Counted from the stretch's first letter, positions 1 through 8,987 are shown. The stretch is 64,000 nt of DNA from JAWHQP01 sp032586195 (GCA_032586195.1 JAWHQP010000010.1:1-64000); one strand, 5' to 3'. A program made the numbers and translations. Notes: generated by a model from the letters alone, not told the origin.

Positions 1-271
1 GAATCAGATAAAGCCCGGGATTGCGTTTGTCATCGAGCAGCACACAGTCGGTCTGCACGCCTTCATCGCGCCAATGCTCGAGCATTGCCCGACTGAGTTT
101 ATCCGTGCCCAGCGCCGATACATAATACACCGCGATACGCTCAGGCGAAGAAGCCCGAGCGAGATAAACCGCCGCATTCAGGCTATCGCCGCCATAAGAC
201 TGCCGCATCCGCCCAAAGGGCTCGCCGCTAAGCTCGATCATGCATTCGCCGAGGAGTGCGATTTTTTTCAT
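1..271 (-). CDS. kdgK: 2-dehydro-3-deoxygluconokinase (KDG kinase), 5' part only
   Basis: The gene runs off the left edge; only the first 90 codons are present. The kinase phosphorylates 2-keto-3-deoxygluconate to KDPG, the last step of hexuronate breakdown before aldol cleavage. The visible N-terminus (MKKIALLGECMIELSGEP, then a YGGDSLNAAVYLAR block) has the PfkB-family opening and closely follows Escherichia coli KdgK (GECMIELS, GGDTLNTSVYIAR). The reading frame is open to the edge. It starts 11 bases after the uxaA stop with an AAGG-type ribosome site, so it is the fourth gene of the uxaC-uxaB-uxaA-kdgK operon. The start is too short for the usual long-ORF cutoffs. Confidence 0.9.
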   Translation of the reverse strand, partial: MKKIALLGECMIELSGEPFGRMRQSYGGDSLNAAVYLARASSPERIAVYYVSALGTDKLSRAMLEHWRDEGVQTDCVLLDDKRNPGLYLI

Positions 272-282
272 ATCGTCGCCTT

Positions 283-1764
283 TCATAAAGTTACACCGCT
301 CTTGAAAATGGCTAATTCTCTAAATTCATTAAGTTCATTTTTTGTCGGCTTGCCGTTTACCGTTTCAACCACCAGATCGATAAAATTATCCAATAACTCG
401 TTCATGGACACATCATGAACCAGCCGACCCGCATCAAAATCAATCCAATGCTTTTTCTTCATTGCCAATTCGCTGTTCGTTGCAATCTTCAGCGTAGGTA
501 CAAACCCGCCGTAAGGCGTACCTCGCCCGGTTGAAAATAAAACCATATGACAGCCGGCACTTGCCAACGCACTGGTCGCAACTGCGTCATTACCCGGCGC
601 ACTTAATAAATTCAAACCGTTTTTACGTAACCTCTCGCCATATTTCAGAACATCCACCACCTGACTCTGTCCCGCTTTTTGTGTGCAACCTAAGGATTTA
701 TCCTCCAATGTGGTGATACCGCCAGCTTTATTACCGGGCGATGGATTCTCATAAATAGGTTGATGATGCTCAATAAAATATTGTTTGAAATCATTAATCA
801 TACGAACGGTTTTATCAAATGTCGCTTTATCACGACAGTGGCTCATCAAGATACGTTCAGCACCAAACATTTCCGGAACCTCGGTTAAAACCGTCGTGCC
901 GCCATGACTAATCTGATAATCAGAAAATTTACCTAACATCGGATTGGCGGTAATGCCCGAAAAACCATCGGAACCGCCGCATTCTAAGCCGAATTTCACT
1001 TCGCTTAGTTTTCCCGATTCACGTTTATCTTTACGCATTTCCTCATAAAGTTGTTGCAACAATGTCAGACCTTGCTCAATTTCATCATCATAGTGCTGCG
1101 AAATCATAAATTTCACCCGATTCTTATCAATATCACCGAGAGTTTCCTTAAATGTGGCGACTTGATTATTTTCACAACCTAATCCGATAACTAATACCGC
1201 TCCTGCATTAGGGTGTTTAACCATATTTTGCAGTATTGTTTTAGTATTTTGGTGATCATCACCTAACTGGGAACAGCCGTAGCAATGATTAAAAGTAAAA
1301 ATGCCATCAATATCATTCAATTGATGATGTTGCATAAATTTCTTTTTAAGTAGATTGGCTATCCCTACGACGCAGCCCACCGTAGGTATAATCCAGAGTT
1401 CATTGCGGATACCGATATCACCATTTTTGCGGCGATAAATCATCACGTTACGATCTTCTTTCTGAGGTAAAACAGGAGGCTTAATCGGAAAATAATCGTA
1501 TTCATTAATATCTTTTAAATTAGTACGTATATTATGAGTATGAATATGTTCACCTGCTAGGATATCTCGTACGGCATGACCTATCGGGTAACCATATTTA
1601 ATGATATTTTCTCCTTGTTTAATTTCGGTTAAGGCAAATTTATGACCTCGGGCAATATCATTCGCTAAGGTAAGACTTAATTCCTGAATTGCCATACCGG
1701 AATTTAAATCTCGTAAAGCTACTGCAACATTATCTTGCGAATGCATCTGAATAAACTGCTTCAT
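283..1764 (-). CDS. uxaA: Altronate dehydratase
   Basis: This cytoplasmic lyase dehydrates D-altronate to 2-keto-3-deoxygluconate in the galacturonate branch. It has 493 residues, close to the E. coli enzyme (about 495). An N-terminal SAF-type domain (about residues 12-85) is followed by the catalytic D-galactarate/altronate dehydratase domain with a Cys/His-rich patch NHCYGCSQLGDD (about 159-170) and a GGSDGFSG motif. Start chosen at the ATG preceded by AAGGAA. It lies 9 bases after uxaB and 11 bases before kdgK, so translation in one operon is likely. The alternative, galactarate dehydratase GarD, is less likely given the uxaB/uxaC neighbours. Confidence 0.93.
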   Translation of the reverse strand: MKQFIQMHSQDNVAVALRDLNSGMAIQELSLTLANDIARGHKFALTEIKQGENIIKYGYPIGHAVRDILAGEHIHTHNIRTNLKDINEYDYFPIKPPVLPQKEDRNVMIYRRKNGDIGIRNELWIIPTVGCVVGIANLLKKKFMQHHQLNDIDGIFTFNHCYGCSQLGDDHQNTKTILQNMVKHPNAGAVLVIGLGCENNQVATFKETLGDIDKNRVKFMISQHYDDEIEQGLTLLQQLYEEMRKDKRESGKLSEVKFGLECGGSDGFSGITANPMLGKFSDYQISHGGTTVLTEVPEMFGAERILMSHCRDKATFDKTVRMINDFKQYFIEHHQPIYENPSPGNKAGGITTLEDKSLGCTQKAGQSQVVDVLKYGERLRKNGLNLLSAPGNDAVATSALASAGCHMVLFSTGRGTPYGGFVPTLKIATNSELAMKKKHWIDFDAGRLVHDVSMNELLDNFIDLVVETVNGKPTKNELNEFRELAIFKSGVTL

Positions 1765-1773
1765 AATTATTCC

Positions 1774-3225
1774 TTAACCATACAAACTTAATGCATTACG
1801 CATACCTTTTTCAAGAATCATAGTTAATTGCTCCGTAATAGTAGAGACTAAATTCGGAATAAGCGTTAAATCCTGTTCCCAATGATCCTGCTGGGATAAT
1901 ACATTATGTACAAGCTGCATTAAGGTTATATCTCCGGTTTTCACCGCCTGCCACCAGTTTGTATAATTATCTAACCAGAACTCATCATCTTTTAATGGAA
2001 TAGGCTCACCATCCCGTTCACCTTTATAGAAAGCGATCAACGCGGCAAAAGCAAAGGTTAACCGTTTTGGCAATTCATGATATTTCTCAATATACGCAAG
2101 TAACTGCGGTAAAATACGGGTACGATATTTAGTCATACCGTTCAATGAGATTGAGAGTAATTGATGCTGAATAAACGGATTTTGAAAACGTTTAATTACA
2201 GCATCGGCAAACTGTTGTAATTCATTTTTTGGCAGCGATAAAACAGGAATAATTTCATTATTTATCGTAGATTTTACAAACTGATAGAGCTGTTCATCTT
2301 TCATAGCCTCGCCTACATAATCAATACCCGCTAAATAAGCAACAGGTACCAATGCCGTATGAGCACCATTTAAAATAGCAACTTTTCGTTCTTTATAAGG
2401 CTTAATATCATCTACAATTAAAATATTCAGATTTATCTTATCCAGACAGAATAACTGCTTAAGTGATTGAGGGCCTTGGATAACAAACAGATAAAAGTAT
2501 TCCGCCGTATCAAGAAAAGCATCTTTATAGCCTAAGTTACTTTCTATAGATTCAGCTTCATTACGCGGATAACCTGTCACAATACGATCGACCAGAGTGG
2601 AACAGAAGGTATTTGCTTCATTAATCCAGTGAACAAATGCGGCATTTAAATTCCATTCTTCCGCGTATTTCAATACTAAGGTCTTTAACTGTTCTCCATT
2701 ATAATCAATTAATTCACAAGGCAATAATATGAATCCTTGATTAATATCTCCTTTTGTATATGCAAAACGTTCATATAATAAACGGGTTAATTTAGCAGGA
2801 TAACTCACTGCAGGTTTATCATCAAACTTATCACTCACGTGATAACTAATACCGGCCTCGGTAGTATTGGAGAAGATAAATTTAATCTCTAAATTATGTG
2901 CTAATGCCAAATACTCATCATAATTATTATAAATGTTAATCTCATTATTGACAGAACGAATAATACGGTTTTCACTAACACTAGCTCCATTTTCATCTAA
3001 GCCACGAATAATTGTGGTATAAAGTCCATCCTGCGTATTTAGTGAAGGCGGAAAGTCTGTATTAATCGGTCTGATAATTGTCACGCCTGAGTTGAAATTG
3101 GTTTTTTCATTTAACTTATCGATTTGCCAATCAATAAATGCCCGCAAGAAATTACCTTCCCCAAATTGAATAATTTTGGTTGGATATTTCTTGCCGGGGA
3201 AATTGGTTCTGTTTAATATTTTCAT
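1774..3225 (-). CDS. uxaB: Tagaturonate reductase (altronate oxidoreductase)
   Basis: This NADH-dependent enzyme reduces D-tagaturonate to D-altronate. The 483 residues equal the usual UxaB length. The N-terminal Rossmann segment contains FGEGNFLRAFIDW (about 21-33), and the mannitol-dehydrogenase-family signature around KVAILNGAHTALVPVAYL supplies the catalytic Lys and His. The gene sits between uxaC (13 bases upstream) and uxaA (9 bases downstream). Fructuronate reductase UxuB belongs to the same superfamily, but length and context favour UxaB. Confidence 0.92.
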   Translation of the reverse strand: MKILNRTNFPGKKYPTKIIQFGEGNFLRAFIDWQIDKLNEKTNFNSGVTIIRPINTDFPPSLNTQDGLYTTIIRGLDENGASVSENRIIRSVNNEINIYNNYDEYLALAHNLEIKFIFSNTTEAGISYHVSDKFDDKPAVSYPAKLTRLLYERFAYTKGDINQGFILLPCELIDYNGEQLKTLVLKYAEEWNLNAAFVHWINEANTFCSTLVDRIVTGYPRNEAESIESNLGYKDAFLDTAEYFYLFVIQGPQSLKQLFCLDKINLNILIVDDIKPYKERKVAILNGAHTALVPVAYLAGIDYVGEAMKDEQLYQFVKSTINNEIIPVLSLPKNELQQFADAVIKRFQNPFIQHQLLSISLNGMTKYRTRILPQLLAYIEKYHELPKRLTFAFAALIAFYKGERDGEPIPLKDDEFWLDNYTNWWQAVKTGDITLMQLVHNVLSQQDHWEQDLTLIPNLVSTITEQLTMILEKGMRNALSLYG

Positions 3226-3237
3226 TGTTAACGCACC

Positions 3238-4650
3238 TTATTGTAATTCGAGACCAAAATAATTTTTTGCATTATTAAAACTAATGTTTGCCACCATTTC
3301 ACCGAGTAATGGTATATCCAGTGGGGCTTCGCCGTCACGAACCCAGTGACCAATCATCCGGCACAAAATGCGACGAAAATATTCGTGGCGAGTATAAGAA
3401 AGGAAACTCCGACTGTCAGTCAACATTCCGATAAAGTGGCTCAATAAACCGAGTTGACTTAACTGGGTCATCTGCCGTACCATTCCATCCTTTTGATCAT
3501 TAAACCACCAACCCGTCCCGAACTGCATTTTGCCGCGAATACCTGCTTGTTGGAAATTGCCGATCATTGTACCAAGCACTTCGTTATCCCGTGGATTAAG
3601 ACAATATAAAATCGTTTTAGGTAAACAACCCATTTTTGTCTGTGCATCAAGCAAACGAGAAAGTGGCAGTGCAACAGGCTCATCATTAATAGAATCAAAA
3701 CCTGTGTCAGGACCAAGTAAACTCATCATTAAAGAATTATTATTACGTAATGCACCGATATGATACTGCTGTACCCATTGATATTTGTAATATTCCGAGC
3801 CTAAAAAGACCAAAAGTGCAGTTTTAAATTTGGCAATTTGTGATTTACTGATTATTCGTCCATTACATCTTGCATTTAGAATCAAGTTAAGCTCGGCCTC
3901 GTTTGCTTCTTCATAGACCACCACATCAAGAGCATGATCGGATACCTTACAGCCATGTTGGGCAAAATAAGCAATACGTTTTGCCAAAGCCCGACAAAGA
4001 TCGCTAAATGAATGAATCTCAATATCAGTCGTTTCTACTAAACGTTGTAAATACGGATTAAATGTTTCTAATTCAATATTGATCGCTTTATCAGGACGGA
4101 AACTCGGTGCAACTTTAGTATCAAAGGTTTTATCTTGCGCAATAATACGATGTGATTCCAGACTATCAATCGGATCATCAGTCGTGCCGATAAATTTTAC
4201 ATTCATCTTGCGAATAATCCCTTTGACAGAAAAATCATCTTGTACCAACAAAGCATTACAACGTTCCCAGATAGACTTAGCTGTGTGAGGAGAAAGTAAA
4301 GTATCTGTAATACCAAAAGGGTGACTAAGTTCTAAATGCGTCCAATGATAAAGCGGGTTACCAATAGTATATGGAACCGTTTCACACCACGCTAAGAATT
4401 TTTCAAAATCTCCCGCACTTCCTGTGCAATATTTCTCATCTATACCATGAGTTCGCATCGCTCGCCACTTATAATGGTCACCTTTCAACCAGATATCATA
4501 TAAATTTTTAAACTTATAATCTTGGGCAATCTGTTCTGGTGGCAAATGACAATGATAATCAAAGATAGGCTGCGGTTCTGCATAGTTAAAATAAAGTTGT
4601 TTTGCAACTTCAGTGTCAAGCAGAAATATGTCATTAATAAAATTTTGCAT
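3238..4650 (-). CDS. uxaC: Uronate (glucuronate/galacturonate) isomerase
   Basis: UxaC isomerises D-galacturonate to tagaturonate and D-glucuronate to fructuronate, the entry step of the pathway. The protein has 470 residues, typical for the family. The amidohydrolase-type metal motif HCH is at residues 33-35, with further conserved segments such as WNDQ-like WWFNDQKDGM and MLTDSRSFLSYTRHEYFRR near the C-terminus. The ATG is preceded by AGGAG. It is the promoter-proximal gene of the minus-strand operon and faces the TRAP genes across a 173-base divergent control region. Confidence 0.95.
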   Translation of the reverse strand: MQNFINDIFLLDTEVAKQLYFNYAEPQPIFDYHCHLPPEQIAQDYKFKNLYDIWLKGDHYKWRAMRTHGIDEKYCTGSAGDFEKFLAWCETVPYTIGNPLYHWTHLELSHPFGITDTLLSPHTAKSIWERCNALLVQDDFSVKGIIRKMNVKFIGTTDDPIDSLESHRIIAQDKTFDTKVAPSFRPDKAINIELETFNPYLQRLVETTDIEIHSFSDLCRALAKRIAYFAQHGCKVSDHALDVVVYEEANEAELNLILNARCNGRIISKSQIAKFKTALLVFLGSEYYKYQWVQQYHIGALRNNNSLMMSLLGPDTGFDSINDEPVALPLSRLLDAQTKMGCLPKTILYCLNPRDNEVLGTMIGNFQQAGIRGKMQFGTGWWFNDQKDGMVRQMTQLSQLGLLSHFIGMLTDSRSFLSYTRHEYFRRILCRMIGHWVRDGEAPLDIPLLGEMVANISFNNAKNYFGLELQ

Positions 4651-4667
4651 AAAAACTCCTTTGTTAG

Positions 4668-4693
4668 TTCAAATTAGATATTATACCAATTTT
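4668..4693. promoter_or_regulatory. Possible ExuR/UxuR-type operator half-site
   Basis: The sequence TATACCAATTT (4683-4693) equals one half of the ExuR/UxuR palindrome known from enterobacteria (AAATTGGTATACCAATTT), while the left half is poorly conserved. It lies 20-45 bases upstream of uxaC. The GntR regulator encoded downstream of the TRAP genes is a candidate ligand-responsive repressor. The call rests on one half-site only. Confidence 0.35.
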
Positions 4694-4711
4694 TATTACA
4701 AGCAATCTTTT

Positions 4712-4733
4712 TTTAGTGATCTGGCTCACAAAA
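4712..4733. promoter_or_regulatory. Probable CRP-cAMP binding site in the uxaC/TRAP divergent promoter
   Basis: The core AGTGATCTGGCTCACA has the TGTGA-N6-TCACA layout with one mismatch in the ten consensus bases. It sits almost midway between uxaC and the TRAP binding-protein gene, so catabolite control of both directions is plausible. An imperfect palindrome centred on ATGATATCAT (4746-4755) lies just downstream toward the TRAP gene and could be a second operator. Confidence 0.6.
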
Positions 4734-4823
4734 ATAAAATTTTGTATGATATCATCAAAAATAAAAATGCTAGTATAGACATAAATAGTCCAAATACAAT
4801 GTAATCAACATTAGGAGTTCATT

Positions 4824-5807
4824 ATGAAAACGAAAAAAATTCTATTAAAAACAACCTGGTTAACACTACCCGCATTACTTGCAAGTAATTATACTTTGGC
4901 TGCTAAGGTTACATTAAAGTTAGCACATAACCTTGAACAATCTCATGTAGTACATCAAGCTCTTGCGCAAATGGCGAAAGAAGTACAATCAAAATCCAAT
5001 GGTGAACTAAGAATTCGCATTTATCCAAGTGGTCAAATGGGCGGTCCACGTGAAACGATTGAGCTCATTCAAAATGATGCCCTGGATATGACTAAAGCTA
5101 GTGCCAGTGAACTGGAATCCTTTGTAAAAGAATTTTCTGTCTTTAGTTGTCCATATCTATTTGATAACGATGAACATTTCAAAAAAGTGTTATTCAGTTC
5201 GATTGGTAAGGAATTAACCGATAAAACCAAGGCCAGCGGCTTTAAAATTGTCGCATCTTATGTAGCAGGAACAAGAAGTTTTTATGCAAAAAAACCAATC
5301 CATTCACCCGCAGATATGCAAGGAATGAAAATCCGCGTAGTTTCTACACCGACCACAAATAAGTTAATTGAACTGCTTGGCGGCTCACCAGTACCAATTC
5401 CTTTTGGCGAGGTTTATACTGCATTGCAACAAGGCGTAATTGATGGTGCAGAAAATAATATTCCCTCCTACAATCAAACTCGTCACGTGGAGGTTGCCAA
5501 ATACTATATCGAAGATCAACATACCAGCGTGCCAGATTACTTGATTATTGCTAACAAAGCTTGGGAAAAACTTGATGAAAAGCAACGCAATATTTTAATA
5601 GAAGCAGCAAAAAATTCAGAAAAATACCAACAAAAATTATGGGATGAGGAAGTTACAAAATCCCGTATTGAAGCTGAAAAAGTTGGAGCAACTTTTATTC
5701 AAGTAGATAAACAGCCATTTCGCGATACTTTGAAACCACTTTATGAAGACTTTGCAAAAAACCCCAACTTAGAAAGCATTATTAAACAAATTAATGCCGC
5801 TAAATAG
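4824..5807 (+). CDS. TRAP transporter substrate-binding protein (DctP family), probably hexuronate
   Basis: A periplasmic receptor delivering an organic acid to the TRAP permease. The 327 residues begin with a Sec signal peptide (basic MKTKK start, hydrophobic core, likely cleavage near residue 26 after LAA). The DctP fold is recognised from AHNLEQSHVVHQA, the GQMGGPRE segment and DMQGMKIRVVSTPT; Arg171 in the latter is the usual carboxylate-binding Arg. The ATG follows TAGGAG. Divergent from uxaCBA-kdgK and followed by DctQ and DctM, so uptake of galacturonate/glucuronate is inferred from context, not shown by sequence. Confidence 0.88.
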   Translation: MKTKKILLKTTWLTLPALLASNYTLAAKVTLKLAHNLEQSHVVHQALAQMAKEVQSKSNGELRIRIYPSGQMGGPRETIELIQNDALDMTKASASELESFVKEFSVFSCPYLFDNDEHFKKVLFSSIGKELTDKTKASGFKIVASYVAGTRSFYAKKPIHSPADMQGMKIRVVSTPTTNKLIELLGGSPVPIPFGEVYTALQQGVIDGAENNIPSYNQTRHVEVAKYYIEDQHTSVPDYLIIANKAWEKLDEKQRNILIEAAKNSEKYQQKLWDEEVTKSRIEAEKVGATFIQVDKQPFRDTLKPLYEDFAKNPNLESIIKQINAAK

Positions 5808-5868
5808 TTACCTTCCTTTTATTCAATAACACAACAAAAGGAAAATATTAATGTAGTGGAGACATTTT

Positions 5869-6360
5869 ATGCGATTTGAACAATTAAAAAAACCGATCGA
5901 TGTATTTATATCAATCTTCTCGATCATTATGATGGTATTGTTGGTTATCTGTGTAACCTGGCAAGTCTTCAGCCGTTATGTACTACATATACCAAGTACA
6001 CTCACCGATGAAATTGCTCGCTTTAGCATGATTTGGGTAGGTCTATTAGGTGCTTCCTATACAGTAGGATTACAAAAACATCTTGCTATTGATTTGTTTA
6101 CACAAAACCTGACAACCAGAAAAAAATATTTAAATAACATATTAATTAACTTATGTATTTTTCTTTTCGCACTAGGCGTAATGGTGTTTGGTGGCTATAC
6201 GCTGGTGGTAAATGTATATCAATCAGGGCAAATTTCACCATCAATGCAACTTCCTATGGCGTATGTGTATATAGCTTTGCCATTAAGCGGCATATTAATG
6301 CTGTTTTACAGTGCATTGTTTTTAATCGATAATTGTTTGCTACTTAAGGAGAATAAATAA
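5869..6360 (+). CDS. TRAP transporter small permease subunit (DctQ family)
   Basis: The 163-residue membrane protein has four predicted hydrophobic segments (about 15-37, 48-66, 90-110, 128-150) and the DctQ features RYVLHIPSTLTDEIARF and the WVGLLGASY block. It forms the membrane complex with the large subunit. Its stop codon overlaps the next ATG (TAATG), a translational-coupling arrangement. It starts 61 bases after the binding-protein gene with a GGAG ribosome site. Confidence 0.9.
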   Translation: MRFEQLKKPIDVFISIFSIIMMVLLVICVTWQVFSRYVLHIPSTLTDEIARFSMIWVGLLGASYTVGLQKHLAIDLFTQNLTTRKKYLNNILINLCIFLFALGVMVFGGYTLVVNVYQSGQISPSMQLPMAYVYIALPLSGILMLFYSALFLIDNCLLLKENK

Positions 6361-7676
6361 TGGAATGGCTTATGTCCTGGGAATGGTTTGTTCCCTTAAT
6401 GATGTTTGGTTCGTTTTTCATATTGGTGTTTTTAGGCATTCCAATATCATTTGCTATTGGGCTTGCTACACTAACAGCAGGTTCTTTAATGTTACCAGCA
6501 CAAACAACAATGATTGTTGCAGGGCAAAAAATTGCCACAGGATTGGATAGCTTTTCACTGCTGGCAATTCCATTTTTCATTCTAGCCGGTTCACTAATGA
6601 ATAGCGGTGGTATTGCTTCACGATTGATTAAATTTTCGCAAATTTTAGTCGGACGCGTTCCAGGTTCTCTAGGGCATGTCAATGTACTTGCTAATATGAT
6701 GTTCGGCTCCATTTCAGGTTCCGCCGTTGCTGCTGCAGCGGCAGTAGGCGGCACAATGGCCCCCTTACAACAAAAAGCAGGTTATAATCCAGCCTATTCG
6801 GCTGCGGTGAATGTATCTTCCTGTATTACAGGTTTACTTATTCCCCCTTCCAATGTAATGATTGTATACGCCTTAACCGCAGGTGGTATTTCTGTTGCAA
6901 CCTTATTCATAGCAGGTTATATCCCAGGTATTATGATGGGGTTAGGCATTATGTTAATAAACTATATCATTGCCAAAAAACGTCATTATCCTATATCTGA
7001 AAAACCTACATTCTCTCAATTTATCAAATACACCCTTGATGCCATTCCAAGTTTACTTATGGTATTCATTGTCATTGGCGGTATTCTTGGAGGAATATTT
7101 ACAGCAACAGAAGCATCAGCAATTGCCGTCGTTTATACATTTCTTCTTTCTGTGGTCATCTATAAAGAAATTACACTCAGAGAACTTCCAAAAATTATTT
7201 TAGATGCTGTGGTCACTACATCAATCGTACTCTTTTTAATCGGGGTGTCCGTTGCCATGTCTTGGGCAATGACAAATGCCGATATCCCCTATATGGTGAA
7301 TGAATTATTAACCAGCTTATCTGATAATTTATTAGTCATCTTATTGATTATTAATATTTTATTACTAATCATCGGCATCTTTATGGATATGACACCAGCA
7401 GTACTGATTTTTACTCCAATATTTCTACCAATAGTAAGTGATTTAGGTATGGATCCCGTACACTTTGGTATTATGCTTATTTTTAATCTCTGTATTGGGC
7501 TTTGTACACCACCTGTTGGCAGTGCATTATTTGTCGGGTGTTCAGTATCTGGTGTAAAATTACAAGATCTTATCAAACCTATGTTACCATTCTTTGCCAT
7601 ATTACTATTCACTTTGTTATTGGTAACCTATATTCCGCAACTTACCTTATTCTTACCACACTTACTCGGTATTTAA
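6360..7676 (+). CDS. TRAP transporter large permease subunit (DctM family)
   Basis: The 438-residue protein is highly hydrophobic with about 12 membrane segments and the DctM hallmarks: GIPISFAIGLA near residue 28, an SGSAVAAAAAVGGTM stretch near 120, the loop GLLIPPSNVMIVY, and NLCIGLCTPPVGSALFVG near the C-terminus. It is the Na+-coupled channel part of the tripartite carrier. Its start overlaps the DctQ stop by one base. A strong hairpin follows the stop codon. Confidence 0.92.
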   Translation: MEWLMSWEWFVPLMMFGSFFILVFLGIPISFAIGLATLTAGSLMLPAQTTMIVAGQKIATGLDSFSLLAIPFFILAGSLMNSGGIASRLIKFSQILVGRVPGSLGHVNVLANMMFGSISGSAVAAAAAVGGTMAPLQQKAGYNPAYSAAVNVSSCITGLLIPPSNVMIVYALTAGGISVATLFIAGYIPGIMMGLGIMLINYIIAKKRHYPISEKPTFSQFIKYTLDAIPSLLMVFIVIGGILGGIFTATEASAIAVVYTFLLSVVIYKEITLRELPKIILDAVVTTSIVLFLIGVSVAMSWAMTNADIPYMVNELLTSLSDNLLVILLIINILLLIIGIFMDMTPAVLIFTPIFLPIVSDLGMDPVHFGIMLIFNLCIGLCTPPVGSALFVGCSVSGVKLQDLIKPMLPFFAILLFTLLLVTYIPQLTLFLPHLLGI

Positions 7677-7680
7677 ACAA

Positions 7681-7717
7681 ATAATTGTTGCTATCGATAA
7701 AAGATAGCAACAATTAT
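7681..7717 (+). terminator. 15-bp hairpin after the TRAP operon
   Basis: Bases 7681-7695 (ATAATTGTTGCTATC) pair perfectly with 7703-7717 across a 7-base loop. The following tract (CCTCTTTATTTTC) is only moderately T-rich, so it may be a partial terminator that separates the transporter genes from the regulator gene. Confidence 0.6.
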
Positions 7718-7780
7718 CCTCTTTATTTTCATAAATTGTGATACAATTTACCATATTTTCTTACTAATGGTAATACAACT

Positions 7781-8560
7781 ATGAAATGGACTGATAACCA
7801 ACGTCTTTATCAACAACTTGCACAAGAACTTAAAAACAGAATCTCATCAGGTTTCTATAAGGTCGGTGAAAAACTGCCGGCGGAGCGTTTTATTTCAGAA
7901 GAAATGAATGTAAGCCGTACCGTAGTAAGAGAAGCTATTATCATGCTTGAGGTAGAAGGTTTTGTTGAAGTAAAAAAGGGTTCTGGTATTCATGTCATTT
8001 CTTCTCAGCCTAAATACCTTACAACAAACAGCAGTAATAAAGGGCTTGAATTCTCGACCTGCGGGCCTTTTGAACTGCTTCAAGCTCGCCAGCTCATTGA
8101 GAGTATCGTGGCAGAATTTGCCGCAACGCAATCAACTAAAGAAGATATTATTGAAATCATGGAAATTCAGAAAAATGCTCGCCAAGAAGATCGTTTTCGT
8201 GATTCAGAGTGGGACCTAAGATTCCATACCAAAATTGCTCAAATCACTCGTAATAGTGCTTTAATTACTATCGTGCGAGAAATGTGGCAACAACGCATTC
8301 TTAATCCTTACTGGCGTAAACTACATGAACATATTGATGAAAAATCAATTGATAGTTGGTGTGATGAACATGATCGCATACTCAAAGCATTAATGGATAA
8401 AGACCCAAAAGCAGCAAAAATTGCAATGTGGCAACACTTAGAAAACACCAAACAAATGCTATTTAATGGTGCAAATGATGATTTTGAAATCGGTATAGAT
8501 AAATATATGTTCTCGGAGAATCCCGTTATTCATCTTTCTGACATTTTACATGAAAAATAA
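7781..8560 (+). CDS. GntR-family (FadR/FCD subgroup) regulator, ExuR/UxuR-like
   Basis: The 259 residues contain an N-terminal winged helix (about 8-75, including KLPAERFISEEMNVSRTVVREAI) and a C-terminal helical FCD effector domain (about 90-225) with conserved His residues in RFHTKIAQ, CDEHDRIL and MWQHLENT that in this family form a metal/ligand site. Genes of this type (uxuR, exuR) repress hexuronate catabolism in enterobacteria. Position after the TRAP genes and opposite uxaCBA makes it the likely local regulator. The ribosome site is weak (GGTAA). The exact inducer is not determinable. Confidence 0.85.
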   Translation: MKWTDNQRLYQQLAQELKNRISSGFYKVGEKLPAERFISEEMNVSRTVVREAIIMLEVEGFVEVKKGSGIHVISSQPKYLTTNSSNKGLEFSTCGPFELLQARQLIESIVAEFAATQSTKEDIIEIMEIQKNARQEDRFRDSEWDLRFHTKIAQITRNSALITIVREMWQQRILNPYWRKLHEHIDEKSIDSWCDEHDRILKALMDKDPKAAKIAMWQHLENTKQMLFNGANDDFEIGIDKYMFSENPVIHLSDILHEK

Positions 8561-8708
8561 CCGTTCTAAGAACTAAAGTACAAAAATCTAAACTCAATCT
8601 GCCAATATTTATAGAAGATTAAATCCAATCTAACAACAGTCCCTGTTTAAAAACTCAAAAATTATACGTAATTGCCAGATGTGATTGCTTTGCTATACCT
8701 TAGGGTAC

Positions 8709-8727
8709 CGTCATCAAATCGATGACG
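8709..8727. repeat. Small inverted repeat (CGTCATC / GATGACG)
   Basis: A 7-bp perfect stem with a 5-base loop lies between the GntR gene and the eda fragment. No good T-tract follows on either strand. It may be a degenerate terminator of the regulator gene. Confidence 0.35.
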
Positions 8728-8766
8728 TTAAAAAACTAAAACTTTTGTTGACTGCACTTTAGCCTA

Positions 8767-8925
8767 TTATTGACGAACCAACGCAACGGCTTCTCTCGCC
8801 AAGCGCCCGATTTTATCCCAATTCCAGCTGTTAATCAGTTTCTTCTCCACAAACCACGAGCCGCCGCACGCCACCACGTCTGGGATGGCGAGATAATCTT
8901 TGATATATGCTGTGGTAAATTTTAA
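8767..8925 (-). pseudogene. 3' fragment of a KDPG/KHG aldolase gene (eda remnant)
   Basis: Read on the minus strand the frame encodes about 52 residues, including KDYLAIPDVVACGGSWFV and WDKIGRLAREAVALVRQ, followed by TAA. This is the C-terminal end of KDPG aldolase (E. coli Eda: YRDYLAL...GGSWLV...LAREAVEG). An in-frame stop lies just upstream (8932-8934) and the remaining three quarters of the gene are absent. The aldolase acts directly after KdgK, so the relic may mark an older end or a duplicated copy of the uxa operon. An intact copy could lie beyond the left edge; that cannot be seen here. Confidence 0.85.
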
Positions 8926-8957
8926 ATTCTCTTAGCTAAAAAACTCAAAAATCCAAC

Positions 8958-8966
8958 ACCGCACTT
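8958..8966 (-). repeat. DNA uptake signal (USS)
   Basis: Exact core ACCGCACTT on the plus strand. On the minus strand it continues into GTTGGATTTTTGAGTTTT, the extended form seen elsewhere in the window. It lies between the nrdA stop and the eda fragment and is the first exact USS from the left edge. Confidence 0.85.
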
Positions 8967-8987
8967 TTTCATTACACTGAGGTTTTA

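Noticed and set aside
4651..4823. Small ORF 4613-4804 in the uxaC/TRAP promoter region
   Set aside because: It overlaps regulatory sites and the uxaC start in antisense, and its translation is low-complexity without domain.
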